A stretch of DNA of 64,000 nucleotides from Pseudomonas sp. CFBP 13711 (GTDB taxonomy: Bacteria; Pseudomonadota; Gammaproteobacteria; Pseudomonadales; Pseudomonadaceae): assembly GCF_014842265.1 (NCBI RefSeq), contig NZ_JACYVI010000012.1, positions 86,582 to 150,581 of the forward strand, read 5' to 3'. The position numbers and the translations under genes were made by a program. The notes beneath the pieces were generated by a model that saw nothing but the letters and a program-made list of their open reading frames with translations, was not told where the DNA came from and searched no databases. Shown here in pieces: positions 26,599 to 33,997 of this stretch (position 1 is its first letter; every line of letters begins with the position of its first letter).

Positions 26599-27066
26599 AT
26601 GCAGGTCAAGCTCAGCCCCATCGATCGCAAGATCCTCCGTCTGTTGCAACACGACGCCAATCTCTCCGCCGCCGAGATCGCCGAGCGTGTCGAACTCTCG
26701 CAATCGCCCTGTTGGCGGCGCATCAATCGCCTGGAAGAAGAAGGCATCATCGAGCGCAAGGTCGCCTTGCTCAACCCGGCCAAGCTCGGGCTGACCATGA
26801 CCGTGTTCGTCGACGTCAAGCTGTCCGGGCACGGGCGCAAGTACCTGACGGAGTTCGAGGAGGCGATCACCGGATTTCGCGAAGTGCTGGAGTGCTACAC
26901 CATGGCCGGGGACATGGATTTCTTGCTCAAAGTCGTCGTGCAGGACATCGCCAGCTACGAGCGTTTTCTGCGCGACCACCTGCTGCAAAGCCCCCATGTG
27001 CAGGAGGCGCATTCGAACATAGCGATGAGTGTGGTGAAGCGCACGACAGAATTGCCGATTGACTGA
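26599..27066 (+). CDS. Lrp/AsnC-family transcriptional regulator
   Basis: This 155-residue regulator has an N-terminal helix-turn-helix (LSPIDRKILRLLQHDANLSAAEIAERV, then SQSPCWRRINRLEEEGII). A RAM-type ligand-binding domain follows, with VLECYTMAGDMDFLLKVVV. The start at MQVKLSPIDRK follows AAAAAAGGG about 7 nt upstream; longer in-frame starts are out of family range. It is divergent from the indolepyruvate oxidoreductase gene, so aromatic amino-acid catabolism is the likely target. Confidence 0.9.
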   Translation: MQVKLSPIDRKILRLLQHDANLSAAEIAERVELSQSPCWRRINRLEEEGIIERKVALLNPAKLGLTMTVFVDVKLSGHGRKYLTEFEEAITGFREVLECYTMAGDMDFLLKVVVQDIASYERFLRDHLLQSPHVQEAHSNIAMSVVKRTTELPID

Positions 27067-27141
27067 GCTGCCGGGTGACTAAGGCGGAGGCAAAGATCGC
27101 CCACGCAGAAAAACTCTTTTCACCGGCGGGCGGAAAAAGCA

Positions 27142-27173
27142 TTGACTCTCAAATGGGAATGATTATTATTGAG
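27142..27173 (+). promoter_or_regulatory. Promoter with Fur-box-like overlap for the PrrF-type sRNA
   Basis: TTGACT (27142-27147) and TATTAT (27164-27169) form a sigma-70 promoter with a 16-nt spacer. The stretch GGGAATGATTATTATTGAG (27155-27173) over the -10 matches 12 of 19 positions of the Fur consensus, as expected for an iron-repressed promoter. Confidence 0.7.
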
Positions 27174-27176
27174 CGC

Positions 27177-27288
27177 AACCGGTCGCGAGACTGGTTGGTA
27201 ACCCAGAAGCCTTAGGTCGGCTTCCGGATTATCTCCTCATCAGGCTAATCACGGTTTTTGACCCGGCTTATGGCCGGGTCTTTTTTTT
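27177..27288 (+). ncRNA. prrF: PrrF-family iron-responsive sRNA
   Basis: This roughly 112-nt transcript carries the hallmark PrrF core ATCTCCTCATCAGGCTAATC (27231-27250). A 5' hairpin formed by CCGGTCGCGAGACTGGTTGG (about 27179-27198) precedes it, and a strong terminator follows. PrrF RNAs are made when iron is scarce and base-pair with mRNAs of iron-containing enzymes (sdh, acn, sodB, anthranilate genes) to spare iron. Length and Fur-type promoter match the P. aeruginosa PrrF1/PrrF2 pair; only one copy is in this window. The 215 nt between it and the next gene show nothing else recognisable. Confidence 0.88.
27260..27288 (+). terminator. Rho-independent terminator of the PrrF sRNA
   Basis: GACCCGGC / GCCGGGTC (27260-27267 and 27273-27280) form an 8-bp stem with a 5-nt loop, followed by eight T residues. 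Confidence 0.92.
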
Positions 27289-27504
27289 ATGCCCTTTTCG
27301 GGTCTGGGTTCGGTCGGGTGTTGCGTCTTCAGGCTAATGAAGAGGGTTCGACAGTGATCTGCCTTTTCGATGGCGCGCATCATAGCAAATGGATCGAGCG
27401 ATGGGCCGTTGCAGCTGTCAAAAACTGACACATTCAGTAAAAACCTCCACATTCACGACGTTGTTTTCCGCGACCGCCGCTATTCAAACAGTGAGCAAGA
27501 CGCC

Positions 27505-28044
27505 ATGACTCAGCTCCTCGACTCGTTGATGACCGCCTCCCCCGTGTCGCCCTCCCCGGGCCCGAGCGCCGAAACTGATCTTTACCGACGCCGCCTTCAG
27601 CGGCTGCCGCGCAGGGTGCTGCAGGTTTTCCTGCTGAGCCGTCTCGACGCCCTTTCCTACACTGATATCGCCCGCCTGCTTGACGTGGACGCTCGCACCG
27701 TCGAACGCTGCATGACGGTTGCGCTTGAGCACTGCGTCAGCGAGCCCGCCGAACATGACCCGTCCCGTGCGATTCTGCTTCAGGCCCTGGGCTGGTACGT
27801 GCACCTGCAGAGCCCCCAGGCCACGGCGAGTCAGCGCATCGAGTTTCGTCACTGGCTCGACGCCGATCCCCGGCACCTGGCGGCGTTTCAGAACAGCGAG
27901 CAGTTCTGGCGCACGTTGCATGCACCCGCCGCGGTCCTCGGCGCCAGTGGCTGGCATCGGCACAAACCGCGGGTCTATTTCGGCTGGTTGCTGGTGACGA
28001 TGTTGCTGTGCGGCCTGCTGGTCACCGCCGAAGCCTATAGCTGA
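27505..28044 (+). CDS. Membrane protein combining a sigma-region-4-like HTH with a FecR N-terminal (DUF4880) domain
   Basis: This is a 179-residue protein. Residues 25-80 (YRRRLQRLPRRVLQVFLLSR ... SYTDIARLLDVDARTVERCM) read like the region-4 helix-turn-helix of ECF sigma factors. Residues 90-140 (LQALGWYVHLQSPQAT ... RIEFRHWLDADPRHLAAFQ) match the DUF4880 segment that opens FecR-type anti-sigma proteins. Residues 157-176 are one transmembrane helix, ending TAEAYS, so there is no periplasmic sensor domain. It looks like a rearranged remnant or a miniature one-piece version of a sigma/anti-sigma pair. No FecA-type receptor is nearby. The start was set at MTQLLDSLMT. Confidence 0.75.
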   Translation: MTQLLDSLMTASPVSPSPGPSAETDLYRRRLQRLPRRVLQVFLLSRLDALSYTDIARLLDVDARTVERCMTVALEHCVSEPAEHDPSRAILLQALGWYVHLQSPQATASQRIEFRHWLDADPRHLAAFQNSEQFWRTLHAPAAVLGASGWHRHKPRVYFGWLLVTMLLCGLLVTAEAYS

Positions 28045-28200
28045 AGCCGCCCCTGACTCTTTGGCGAACTATTCTGTCGCCGTCCCCCTAGCGGTTGCGT
28101 GTAAAGTAATTGTCATAACAGCCCAGCGAGGCAATCAGGTATGGCCTGCTTGCCTCTCCGATGGCTTCGTAATGGCAGATCATGCAACCAGGACGCTCCC

Positions 28201-29343
28201 GTGACTCAAACCGCCCTTTCCATTTCCGCCGATTTTGACAGCGGCAACATCGTCGTGCTCGACGCCAGTGATCCCAAAGCCGTGCAACTGGCGATTCGCC
28301 CCGACACCCGCAGCGCGCATTTCCAATGGTTCCATTTCAAGGTTGACGGCCTGCAGATCGGTGAGCCCCACGGCTTCAGCCTGACCAACGCCGGCGAGTC
28401 GAGCTATAACCGCGCCTGGACCAGCTACAACGCAGTGGCCTCCTACGATCAGAACACCTGGTTCCGCGTGCCTAGCCAGTTCGACGGCAAAGCGCTGAAC
28501 TTCGAGCTGACGCCCAGCGAATCCCAGGTGTGGTTCGCCTACTTCGAACCCTACAGCCGCGAGCGCCACGACTGGCTGGTGGGTCAGGCGCTGAACCAGG
28601 CCGGCACCCAGTTGATCGCCACCGGCAAGAGCGTCGAAGGCCGTGATATTCCGCTGCTGCGAAAGGGCGACGGCGCGGCGGGCAAGCGCAACATCTGGAT
28701 CATCGCGCAACAGCACCCCGGCGAGCACATGGCCGAGTGGTTCATGGAAGGCATTATCGAGCGGCTCCAGGAAAACGACCCTGAGTTAGAGGCTTTGCTG
28801 GCCTCGGCGGACCTGTATCTGGTGCCGCACATGAACCCGGACGGTTCGTTCCACGGGCATCTGCGCACCAACGCCCAAGGCAAGGACCTGAACCGCGCAT
28901 GGCAGGACACGACCCCCGAGCTCAGCCCGGAAGTGTTCTTCGTCAAAGAGCAGATGGAAAAATACGGCGTGGACATGTTCCTCGACGTACACGGCGATGA
29001 GGAAATTCCCTACGTCTTCACCGCCGCCTGCGAAGGCAATCCGGGGTACACCGACCAGCAAGCGCAACTGGAAGCTGACTTCCGCGCGCGATTGAGCGGC
29101 TTGACCCGGGACTTCCAGAGCCAATACGGCTATCCGAAATCGGCGCCGGGCAAGGCCAACATGAACCTGGCGTGCAACAGCGTCGGCGAGCGCTACAAGT
29201 GCCTGTCGCTGACGCTGGAAATGCCGTTCAAGGACAACGACGACGCCCCCGATGTCGTTACCGGCTGGTCGGGCCAGCGTTCGAAACAGCTGGCCCGCGA
29301 TGTGCTGACCACCCTGGGACAGATGGTGTCCGTCTTGCGCTGA
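28201..29343 (+). CDS. M14-type zinc carboxypeptidase family protein
   Basis: This 380-residue cytosolic carboxypeptidase-like protein has an N-terminal beta domain (residues 1-120) followed by the catalytic M14 domain. The zinc ligands lie in QQHPGEHMAEW (His and Glu) and in DVHGDEEIPYVF (His). NPDGSFHGHLRTNAQGKDLNRAW carries substrate-binding Asn/Arg residues. The GTG at 28201 is chosen because AGGACG stands just upstream; an ATG 60 bp earlier would add a tail outside the family pattern. It probably acts on C-terminal residues of peptides or proteins; the substrate is unknown. Confidence 0.85.
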   Translation: MTQTALSISADFDSGNIVVLDASDPKAVQLAIRPDTRSAHFQWFHFKVDGLQIGEPHGFSLTNAGESSYNRAWTSYNAVASYDQNTWFRVPSQFDGKALNFELTPSESQVWFAYFEPYSRERHDWLVGQALNQAGTQLIATGKSVEGRDIPLLRKGDGAAGKRNIWIIAQQHPGEHMAEWFMEGIIERLQENDPELEALLASADLYLVPHMNPDGSFHGHLRTNAQGKDLNRAWQDTTPELSPEVFFVKEQMEKYGVDMFLDVHGDEEIPYVFTAACEGNPGYTDQQAQLEADFRARLSGLTRDFQSQYGYPKSAPGKANMNLACNSVGERYKCLSLTLEMPFKDNDDAPDVVTGWSGQRSKQLARDVLTTLGQMVSVLR

Positions 29344-29382
29344 ACCGCCGCCTGATGTCGACAGGTTGACCGGCGTCCATAA

Positions 29383-29422
29383 ACGACATCGCCAGCGGGG
29401 TTAAGCCCACTGGCGATGTCGT
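29383..29422. terminator. Bidirectional terminator-like inverted repeat
   Basis: A perfect 13-bp stem ACGACATCGCCAG / CTGGCGATGTCGT with a 14-nt loop lies between the convergent carboxypeptidase and cytochrome b561 genes. Confidence 0.7.
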
Positions 29423-29455
29423 CTGCCTTATTCGCAGCGGTCGATCACGGCAACA

Positions 29456-30001
29456 TCAACCCCGCGATTTACCCCGCAGCATGCTGTCCAGCACCTCATC
29501 CCGCCTCACCCAGCCGTGAAACAGCGCGGCAGCCAGATGCGCCAGAATTGTCAGGAAGAACAGGTACGCCAGATAGGCGTGGGCCTTGCGCAGCAGCGCG
29601 AAGGTCTCCGGGTTTGCCGCGACGATGGACGGCAGGCGCACCGAACTGCCGAGCATGACCGGATCCCCGGCGGCTGAAATCATCGCCCAGCCAATCAGCG
29701 GCATCGCCAGCATCAAGCCATACAGCACGTAATGGGACAGCTTGGCGGCCAGCGCCTGCACGGCCGGCAAGTCAGCTGGCAACGGCGGCGTTTGAGTAGT
29801 GACCCGGACGACAATCCTGACGATGACCAGCAACAGAATCGCGATGCCGAGGGGCTTGTGCAGGTTCAGCAGCCACTCGTGGCGCTCGGACACCGAAGCC
29901 ACCATGCCGGCGCCGATGAACAGCATGGCGATGACCATCAGCGCCATCAGCCAGTGCAGCAGGCGCGCCAGTGGGGCGAAATGCTTGACGGGCGTACTCA
30001 T
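29456..30001 (-). CDS. Cytochrome b561 family membrane protein
   Basis: This 181-residue protein has four predicted membrane helices (about residues 13-33, 48-68, 90-110, 143-163). Conserved haem-ligating histidines occur in APLARLLHWLMAL and LLNLHKPLGI, and later in LSHYVLYGLMLAMP and AHAYLAYLFFLTILAHLAAALFH. It should move electrons from quinol. Its ATG overlaps the stop of the upstream catalase-like gene (ATGA), so the two form one operon, and it probably feeds electrons to the periplasmic haem peroxidase. Confidence 0.9.
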   Translation of the reverse strand: MSTPVKHFAPLARLLHWLMALMVIAMLFIGAGMVASVSERHEWLLNLHKPLGIAILLLVIVRIVVRVTTQTPPLPADLPAVQALAAKLSHYVLYGLMLAMPLIGWAMISAAGDPVMLGSSVRLPSIVAANPETFALLRKAHAYLAYLFFLTILAHLAAALFHGWVRRDEVLDSMLRGKSRG

Positions 30002-31083
30002 GGCTGTTTCTCCTGGGCGGGCTCGGCTTTCAGCTGATCGACTTCACTGGTGCGGCGCATGTAGGACGCAGCGTAGGCCGCCGAGCGCGCGGCGAGCAGC
30101 GGGTCATCCGAGCCTTCGATGCCGCTGGGCAAAATCAGCGGATCGTAATTGATGTCGCGGCAGTCGCCATCCAGTTGCGGGCTGTCGGAATTGACCACCA
30201 GGGTCCCGGCATCCACGGTCTTGTGCTCGCCGGTCCAGGCTTTGGACGCGTCGTTGGTCGGGTCTTGGGGGTTGGCCAGCGTCAGCATCAGCTTCCAGCG
30301 TTGTGGGCCGCTGGCCAGTCTGTCGCTGAGGTCCTTGTCCAGATATTCCTTGGCGTCAGGCGCCGGCGCTGCATCGGTGGCTTCCGGCACCAGACTCCAG
30401 CGCACAGGCTGGCGCTTGCCGCTGGCGTCCACCAGCACGAAGGCGTTGACGCTGTTGTAGGTCTCGGTGACGAAACTGGCCGAAGGCTTGGCCGTCTTGA
30501 CCCACGCCAGAAAAGGCTGGGCTTCCGGGTGTGCGGCGAAGAACGCAGGGGGCTTCGCCGGGTCGGGTTTGCCGGTCTTGGGGTCAGGCCCGGTGGCGAT
30601 CTGCAGGTCAATGAACGCTTCAGGCGTCGCGACCGGAAACACCGGCATGCTGTTCATGCCCGTGCGCCATTGCTGGCCGTTGGGCTGGGTGAACTGCACG
30701 GCGAAACTGCGCAGGGGCGCGGCGCTGTCAGGGGAATACGGGTTGCCGGTGGGCACGGCCAGACGCCCGATCACCGGCGTGCGCCCGCTGGCGAAGACTT
30801 CGGCCTTGGACAGGCTGGCCGCGGCCCCGTTGCTCTCGAAGTAGCCGGCCACGCAGATGCCTTTCGGGTGGTTGCGACGGTAACCGGGATGCACACCGTT
30901 GTTGCGTTCGAACACGTCAACGACCCGCGCGGGGGTCAGTCGCTGGGGGGCGAGGCTGCCATTGACGTAGGCGAAGGCGCCCGCGACGACCAGAACGATC
31001 AGGCCAATGCCGGCCAGGCGTGCGAGTTTTTGGGAATTACTGAGCGGCGGTTTGCGGGGATACGGTGGCTCACGGTCAATCAT
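29998..31083 (-). CDS. Catalase-like haem peroxidase, membrane-anchored
   Basis: This 361-residue catalase-family peroxidase is of the SrpA-like mini-catalase class. It has a membrane anchor at about residues 24-44 and a periplasmic haem domain. The distal histidine is in NNGVHPGYRRNHPKGIC and the substrate channel stretch in GNPYSPDSAAPLRSFAVQF. The proximal part (QRWKLMLTLANPQDPTNDASKAW) is near the C-terminus. It is translationally coupled to cytochrome b561, a known pairing that suggests quinol-linked peroxide reduction rather than dismutation. Confidence 0.88.
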   Translation of the reverse strand: MIDREPPYPRKPPLSNSQKLARLAGIGLIVLVVAGAFAYVNGSLAPQRLTPARVVDVFERNNGVHPGYRRNHPKGICVAGYFESNGAAASLSKAEVFASGRTPVIGRLAVPTGNPYSPDSAAPLRSFAVQFTQPNGQQWRTGMNSMPVFPVATPEAFIDLQIATGPDPKTGKPDPAKPPAFFAAHPEAQPFLAWVKTAKPSASFVTETYNSVNAFVLVDASGKRQPVRWSLVPEATDAAPAPDAKEYLDKDLSDRLASGPQRWKLMLTLANPQDPTNDASKAWTGEHKTVDAGTLVVNSDSPQLDGDCRDINYDPLILPSGIEGSDDPLLAARSAAYAASYMRRTSEVDQLKAEPAQEKQP

Positions 31084-31230
31084 CGATCACACTCCGGGCT
31101 TTTAGCCTCTGGGGACATCAAGGTGCTTGGCACGCTTTGTTTATAGCCGGATGCTTGAGGTTTGTCAGGTTGAGGACATCGAGCGCCTGGCGGCTGGAGC
31201 AAGGCCGGAATCTGAGGCTGATCCCACTGG

Positions 31231-31346
31231 CGCCTTCCCGGCTGAAGCGAGTCCCACAAAAAGCATCGTGCGCGGCCAATGGTTCTGGCAGTGTCTCGAT
31301 ATGAGGAACGACGCGCACTTAGTGGGACCGGCTTTGGCCGGGAATG
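31231..31346. repeat. Degenerate REP doublet
   Basis: An inverted copy (CCTTCCCGGCTGAAGCGAGTC, about 31233-31256) and a direct copy (GTGGGACCGGCTTTGGCCGGGAA, about 31322-31344) of the REP element face each other. Both differ from the common core by one to three bases. They lie between the catalase operon and the unknown gene at 31386. Confidence 0.75.
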
Positions 31347-31385
31347 CGTCGGACGGCGCGCCGGAAAACCAAGGCTATACCGCTA

Positions 31386-32981
31386 TCAGCCATCCAGCTT
31401 CGACGGATCGCTCTGCAGCAGCACCTTGGCGTGAATCCCGGCCAGGGTGCCTTTCAGCGTCGACGCGCCACGGCCCTGCTTCGCCTCTTTGTCCTGTTGC
31501 AAGGCCTGCTGCAGCACGCTGAGGAAGTTCTGGGTTTTGGAGGTGGAGGTCGGCGTGTGGGTGTCTTTCTCCAGGCGGCCCATTACGTACTTGGCAATGC
31601 GCGTCGACTGGCTGGCGGACTGACTCAGCGTCGCATCGACCAACTCACCTTTTTTATAGCCGATGCTGGTCTTGCTGCTGGCCTGGTCGCTGACCTGGTA
31701 ATACAGGTAATTCTGTGTTGTCGGATCGGTGCTCAACGCCAGCTTTTGCCCGCCTGGCAGGGGCTTGTGGTAACTGGCGGTCAGCTGCGATTGCTGGTTC
31801 TGAACGATGGTCCGGTTCATCTGATCGCGTCCCTTGGACTGGGTGGTCTGCGACAAGGTGTAAGCAAAGGAATCGAGCTCACCGGGGCGGCCCGGGTTGC
31901 CCTCGACGCTCTTCTCGCTGACCGACGCGCTGAAGTCGCCGAGGCCGGTCAACAGGCCGTGGTCAGTGTCGGTCAGCTCAATCGAGTTGACGGTCTGCGG
32001 CGCCGAGGAAACGCGGGTGTCCGGGTACTGGCTGTGCAGGGTTTTGAAGGCGTCCTCAAACATCGACAGCAACTGTGCATCGCCGTCGCCACGCTTGCGC
32101 GCCGCCTCGATCTGGCTGACATAGCCGTCCAGCGCCTTGGCCTGCTGAGCGCTGTCACCACGAATGGCCGCGTTTTTCAGGTCAACCGAAAGGTCGAGAT
32201 TGCCCAGCGCGCCACTCATGCGCACCGAACGCTGGTCGGCGTCGGCATGCAGATCAAGGGTCTGGGCGCTACCGTCTTCCAGCTTGAGGCTGGTTTTCAA
32301 CTCTACGGAGGCGAAGGCCTTGGCGTCGAAATGGGTCAGGGCGTCGAGTTTCAGGGTCGGCGGCTTGGCCGTCAGGCCGTCGATCGCCGACTGAAAGCCG
32401 TCCGCCATGGCGTTCAGTGCGTTCAGCTCGTCGTCGCTGAGGTCGCCGCCGCTCACCTGGGCCTGCACCGCGAGGCCATCGTCCTGACTGGCAAGGCTGA
32501 GCTCGATGGTTTTGCCGCTGGCGGTTTTCAGGGTCAGGCTGATGCTGTTGGCCGGATTACTGTGCAGGCGGTCCTGGGCGGCAGCGAGTTCCGCCGGCTC
32601 CAGCGCTTTGCCGGTCGTCGAGCGCAGCACCGATTGGGAAATATTCTGGCCGGTCTGGGCCAACTGACTGAGCAACGTTGCGCCCAAGCCCTGGAAACGC
32701 CCCGCCGTGGCGGAGGTGCTGAAGTTGCCCGCCATCGCCAGCGAGACTTTGTCCTGGCGGGTGTACTCCCAGGCCGGCGGGACGTTGCCATCCCCCATCA
32801 GCCCGCGGACGTTGTAGGTCAGCGGCTCGCTGACCTTGGCGTCCTGGCCCAGCATGACGACGGACGACGGCGAGGCGCTGGTGGTGCCAGCAACGGCGCC
32901 GTCATTCACCGCGACGGTGGCCGCCGGTTTGACCACCGGCATCAATGCCGCGGATGAGGTGACCGAAGAAATCGCTGACAT
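31386..32981 (-). CDS. Cysteine-free protein of unknown function, 531 residues
   Basis: I do not recognise a domain. The protein starts MSAISSVTSSAALMPVVKPA after the strong ribosome-binding site AGGGAAG; a 55-residue upstream extension is not supported. There is no signal peptide or membrane helix and no cysteine. It is rich in Ser, Thr, Gln, Ala and Leu, with long predicted helices in the middle (ALDGYVSQIEAARKRGDGDAQ ...) and a C-terminal helix around NFLSVLQQALQQDKEAKQ. This composition, with a Ser-rich N-terminus, resembles flagellar/type III-exported or surface proteins, but that is a guess. It stands alone, and its leader can fold over the ribosome-binding site. Confidence 0.8.
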   Translation of the reverse strand: MSAISSVTSSAALMPVVKPAATVAVNDGAVAGTTSASPSSVVMLGQDAKVSEPLTYNVRGLMGDGNVPPAWEYTRQDKVSLAMAGNFSTSATAGRFQGLGATLLSQLAQTGQNISQSVLRSTTGKALEPAELAAAQDRLHSNPANSISLTLKTASGKTIELSLASQDDGLAVQAQVSGGDLSDDELNALNAMADGFQSAIDGLTAKPPTLKLDALTHFDAKAFASVELKTSLKLEDGSAQTLDLHADADQRSVRMSGALGNLDLSVDLKNAAIRGDSAQQAKALDGYVSQIEAARKRGDGDAQLLSMFEDAFKTLHSQYPDTRVSSAPQTVNSIELTDTDHGLLTGLGDFSASVSEKSVEGNPGRPGELDSFAYTLSQTTQSKGRDQMNRTIVQNQQSQLTASYHKPLPGGQKLALSTDPTTQNYLYYQVSDQASSKTSIGYKKGELVDATLSQSASQSTRIAKYVMGRLEKDTHTPTSTSKTQNFLSVLQQALQQDKEAKQGRGASTLKGTLAGIHAKVLLQSDPSKLDG

Positions 32982-32988
32982 GGCACTT

Positions 32989-33024
32989 CCCTGTTCAAGT
33001 GAGTAATAGACTTCCTGAACAGGG
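32989..33024 (-). promoter_or_regulatory. Leader hairpin overlapping the ribosome-binding site
   Basis: CCCTGTTCA and TGAACAGGG (9-bp arms, 18-nt loop) frame the region just upstream of the 32981 start codon. On the minus strand the proximal arm ends in CAGGG, the first half of the Shine-Dalgarno sequence, so folding would hinder translation. Confidence 0.5.
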
Positions 33025-33562
33025 TGTCGGCGGACGCCTTTGTAACTTGAGCGATACAAACCCGGGGCATTCCCGCTACACATTGAACGCGGCACGCTCG
33101 GCCAATGAGGGGTACGCCGAGAAGATGATGCGTGGGGATTTTCCATTCAACTGACCCATGCAAACAATTCAGTCGAACACTTTTACGTTATCGATCATAA
33201 ATAAACAGCGAGCACTTATTCGCCGTCCTGCAACTTACGCAATCACTCGTTTGATTGAATAGTTATGGCGTGCTTAAACTTCACGCCCTCCAAATGAATA
33301 ACCGTCCGCATTATCCAACCTGCCCCGAGAGCCACCGACGCATTTATATTCATCCCGATGGATAGAATTAAGACGACGCCGGGCGTTGACCAAACCGCTC
33401 GCCGTGGAACTCGCCTCCAATTGAGTCTCCCCCACCTTTGATCGGCGGAACGGGCCCGGTGAAGCCTGAGGGCCTGCGCGGCAGAGCGCCGCACGCTTCA
33501 TGCGTCTGTCCGTTCGGGCAAGAACGTGTACTATCCACTGACACCTACCAGAACTTAATCCC
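33025..33562. other. Intergenic region between divergent genes
   Basis: This gap of about 540 bp is notably AT-rich at 33160-33380, compared with its surroundings. It should hold the promoters of the unknown gene at 31386 and of the KaiC module. I see no convincing gene, tRNA or known operator. Short open frames here lack ribosome-binding sites and typical codon use. Confidence 0.5.
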
Positions 33563-33997
33563 ATGTTTGCCGATAGCGAAGCAGGCCAACGAATTGCCAC
33601 ATGCCTGACCCATCGGGTCAATGGCAGCGCGGAACTTTCCGAGGTCGCTGAAGCAATTACTTCGATGTTCGAGGACATTAATACCTCCCTGACCCCAATC
33701 ATAGGGCCGAAAGGTGTTGCCGCCCTGCATCGCCGCAGCCTTCATCTCTACATATCAAAGCACCCGCTGGCTGGAGACAACTACAAGATGCTGGCCGTGG
33801 GCATGGATCTTCAACAATTGAAGGCGTTACTGGCCGAAGAGTCGATAGCCGACGCGCTCTTGTTCGGCCAGGAAGTTCTGAACACTTTTCACGCATTACT
33901 TGCCACGCTGATCGGACCATCACTCGCTGCACGGCTGCTCCTTGACGTGTGGGAACACTCTTTCAGCGGCCCGCCTGCCCAGGACATTTCACGATGA
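33563..33997 (+). CDS. Small helical protein of unknown function, first gene of the KaiC module
   Basis: This is a 144-residue all-helical protein. Two segments resemble each other: SLTPIIGPKGVAALHRRSL (residues 42-60) and ATLIGPSLAARLLLDVW (residues about 113-129), suggesting an internal duplication. It has no signal peptide and no recognised domain. Its stop codon overlaps the kaiC-like start (ATGA), so the two are translationally coupled, and it probably acts as a partner or input protein for the ATPase and kinase. It is not KaiB-like in sequence. Confidence 0.75.
   Translation: MFADSEAGQRIATCLTHRVNGSAELSEVAEAITSMFEDINTSLTPIIGPKGVAALHRRSLHLYISKHPLAGDNYKMLAVGMDLQQLKALLAEESIADALLFGQEVLNTFHALLATLIGPSLAARLLLDVWEHSFSGPPAQDISR

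Noticed and set aside
33274..33702. A 142-residue minus-strand frame overlapping the first gene of the KaiC module.
   Set aside because: Composition is not coding-like and it overlaps a translationally coupled gene on the other strand.
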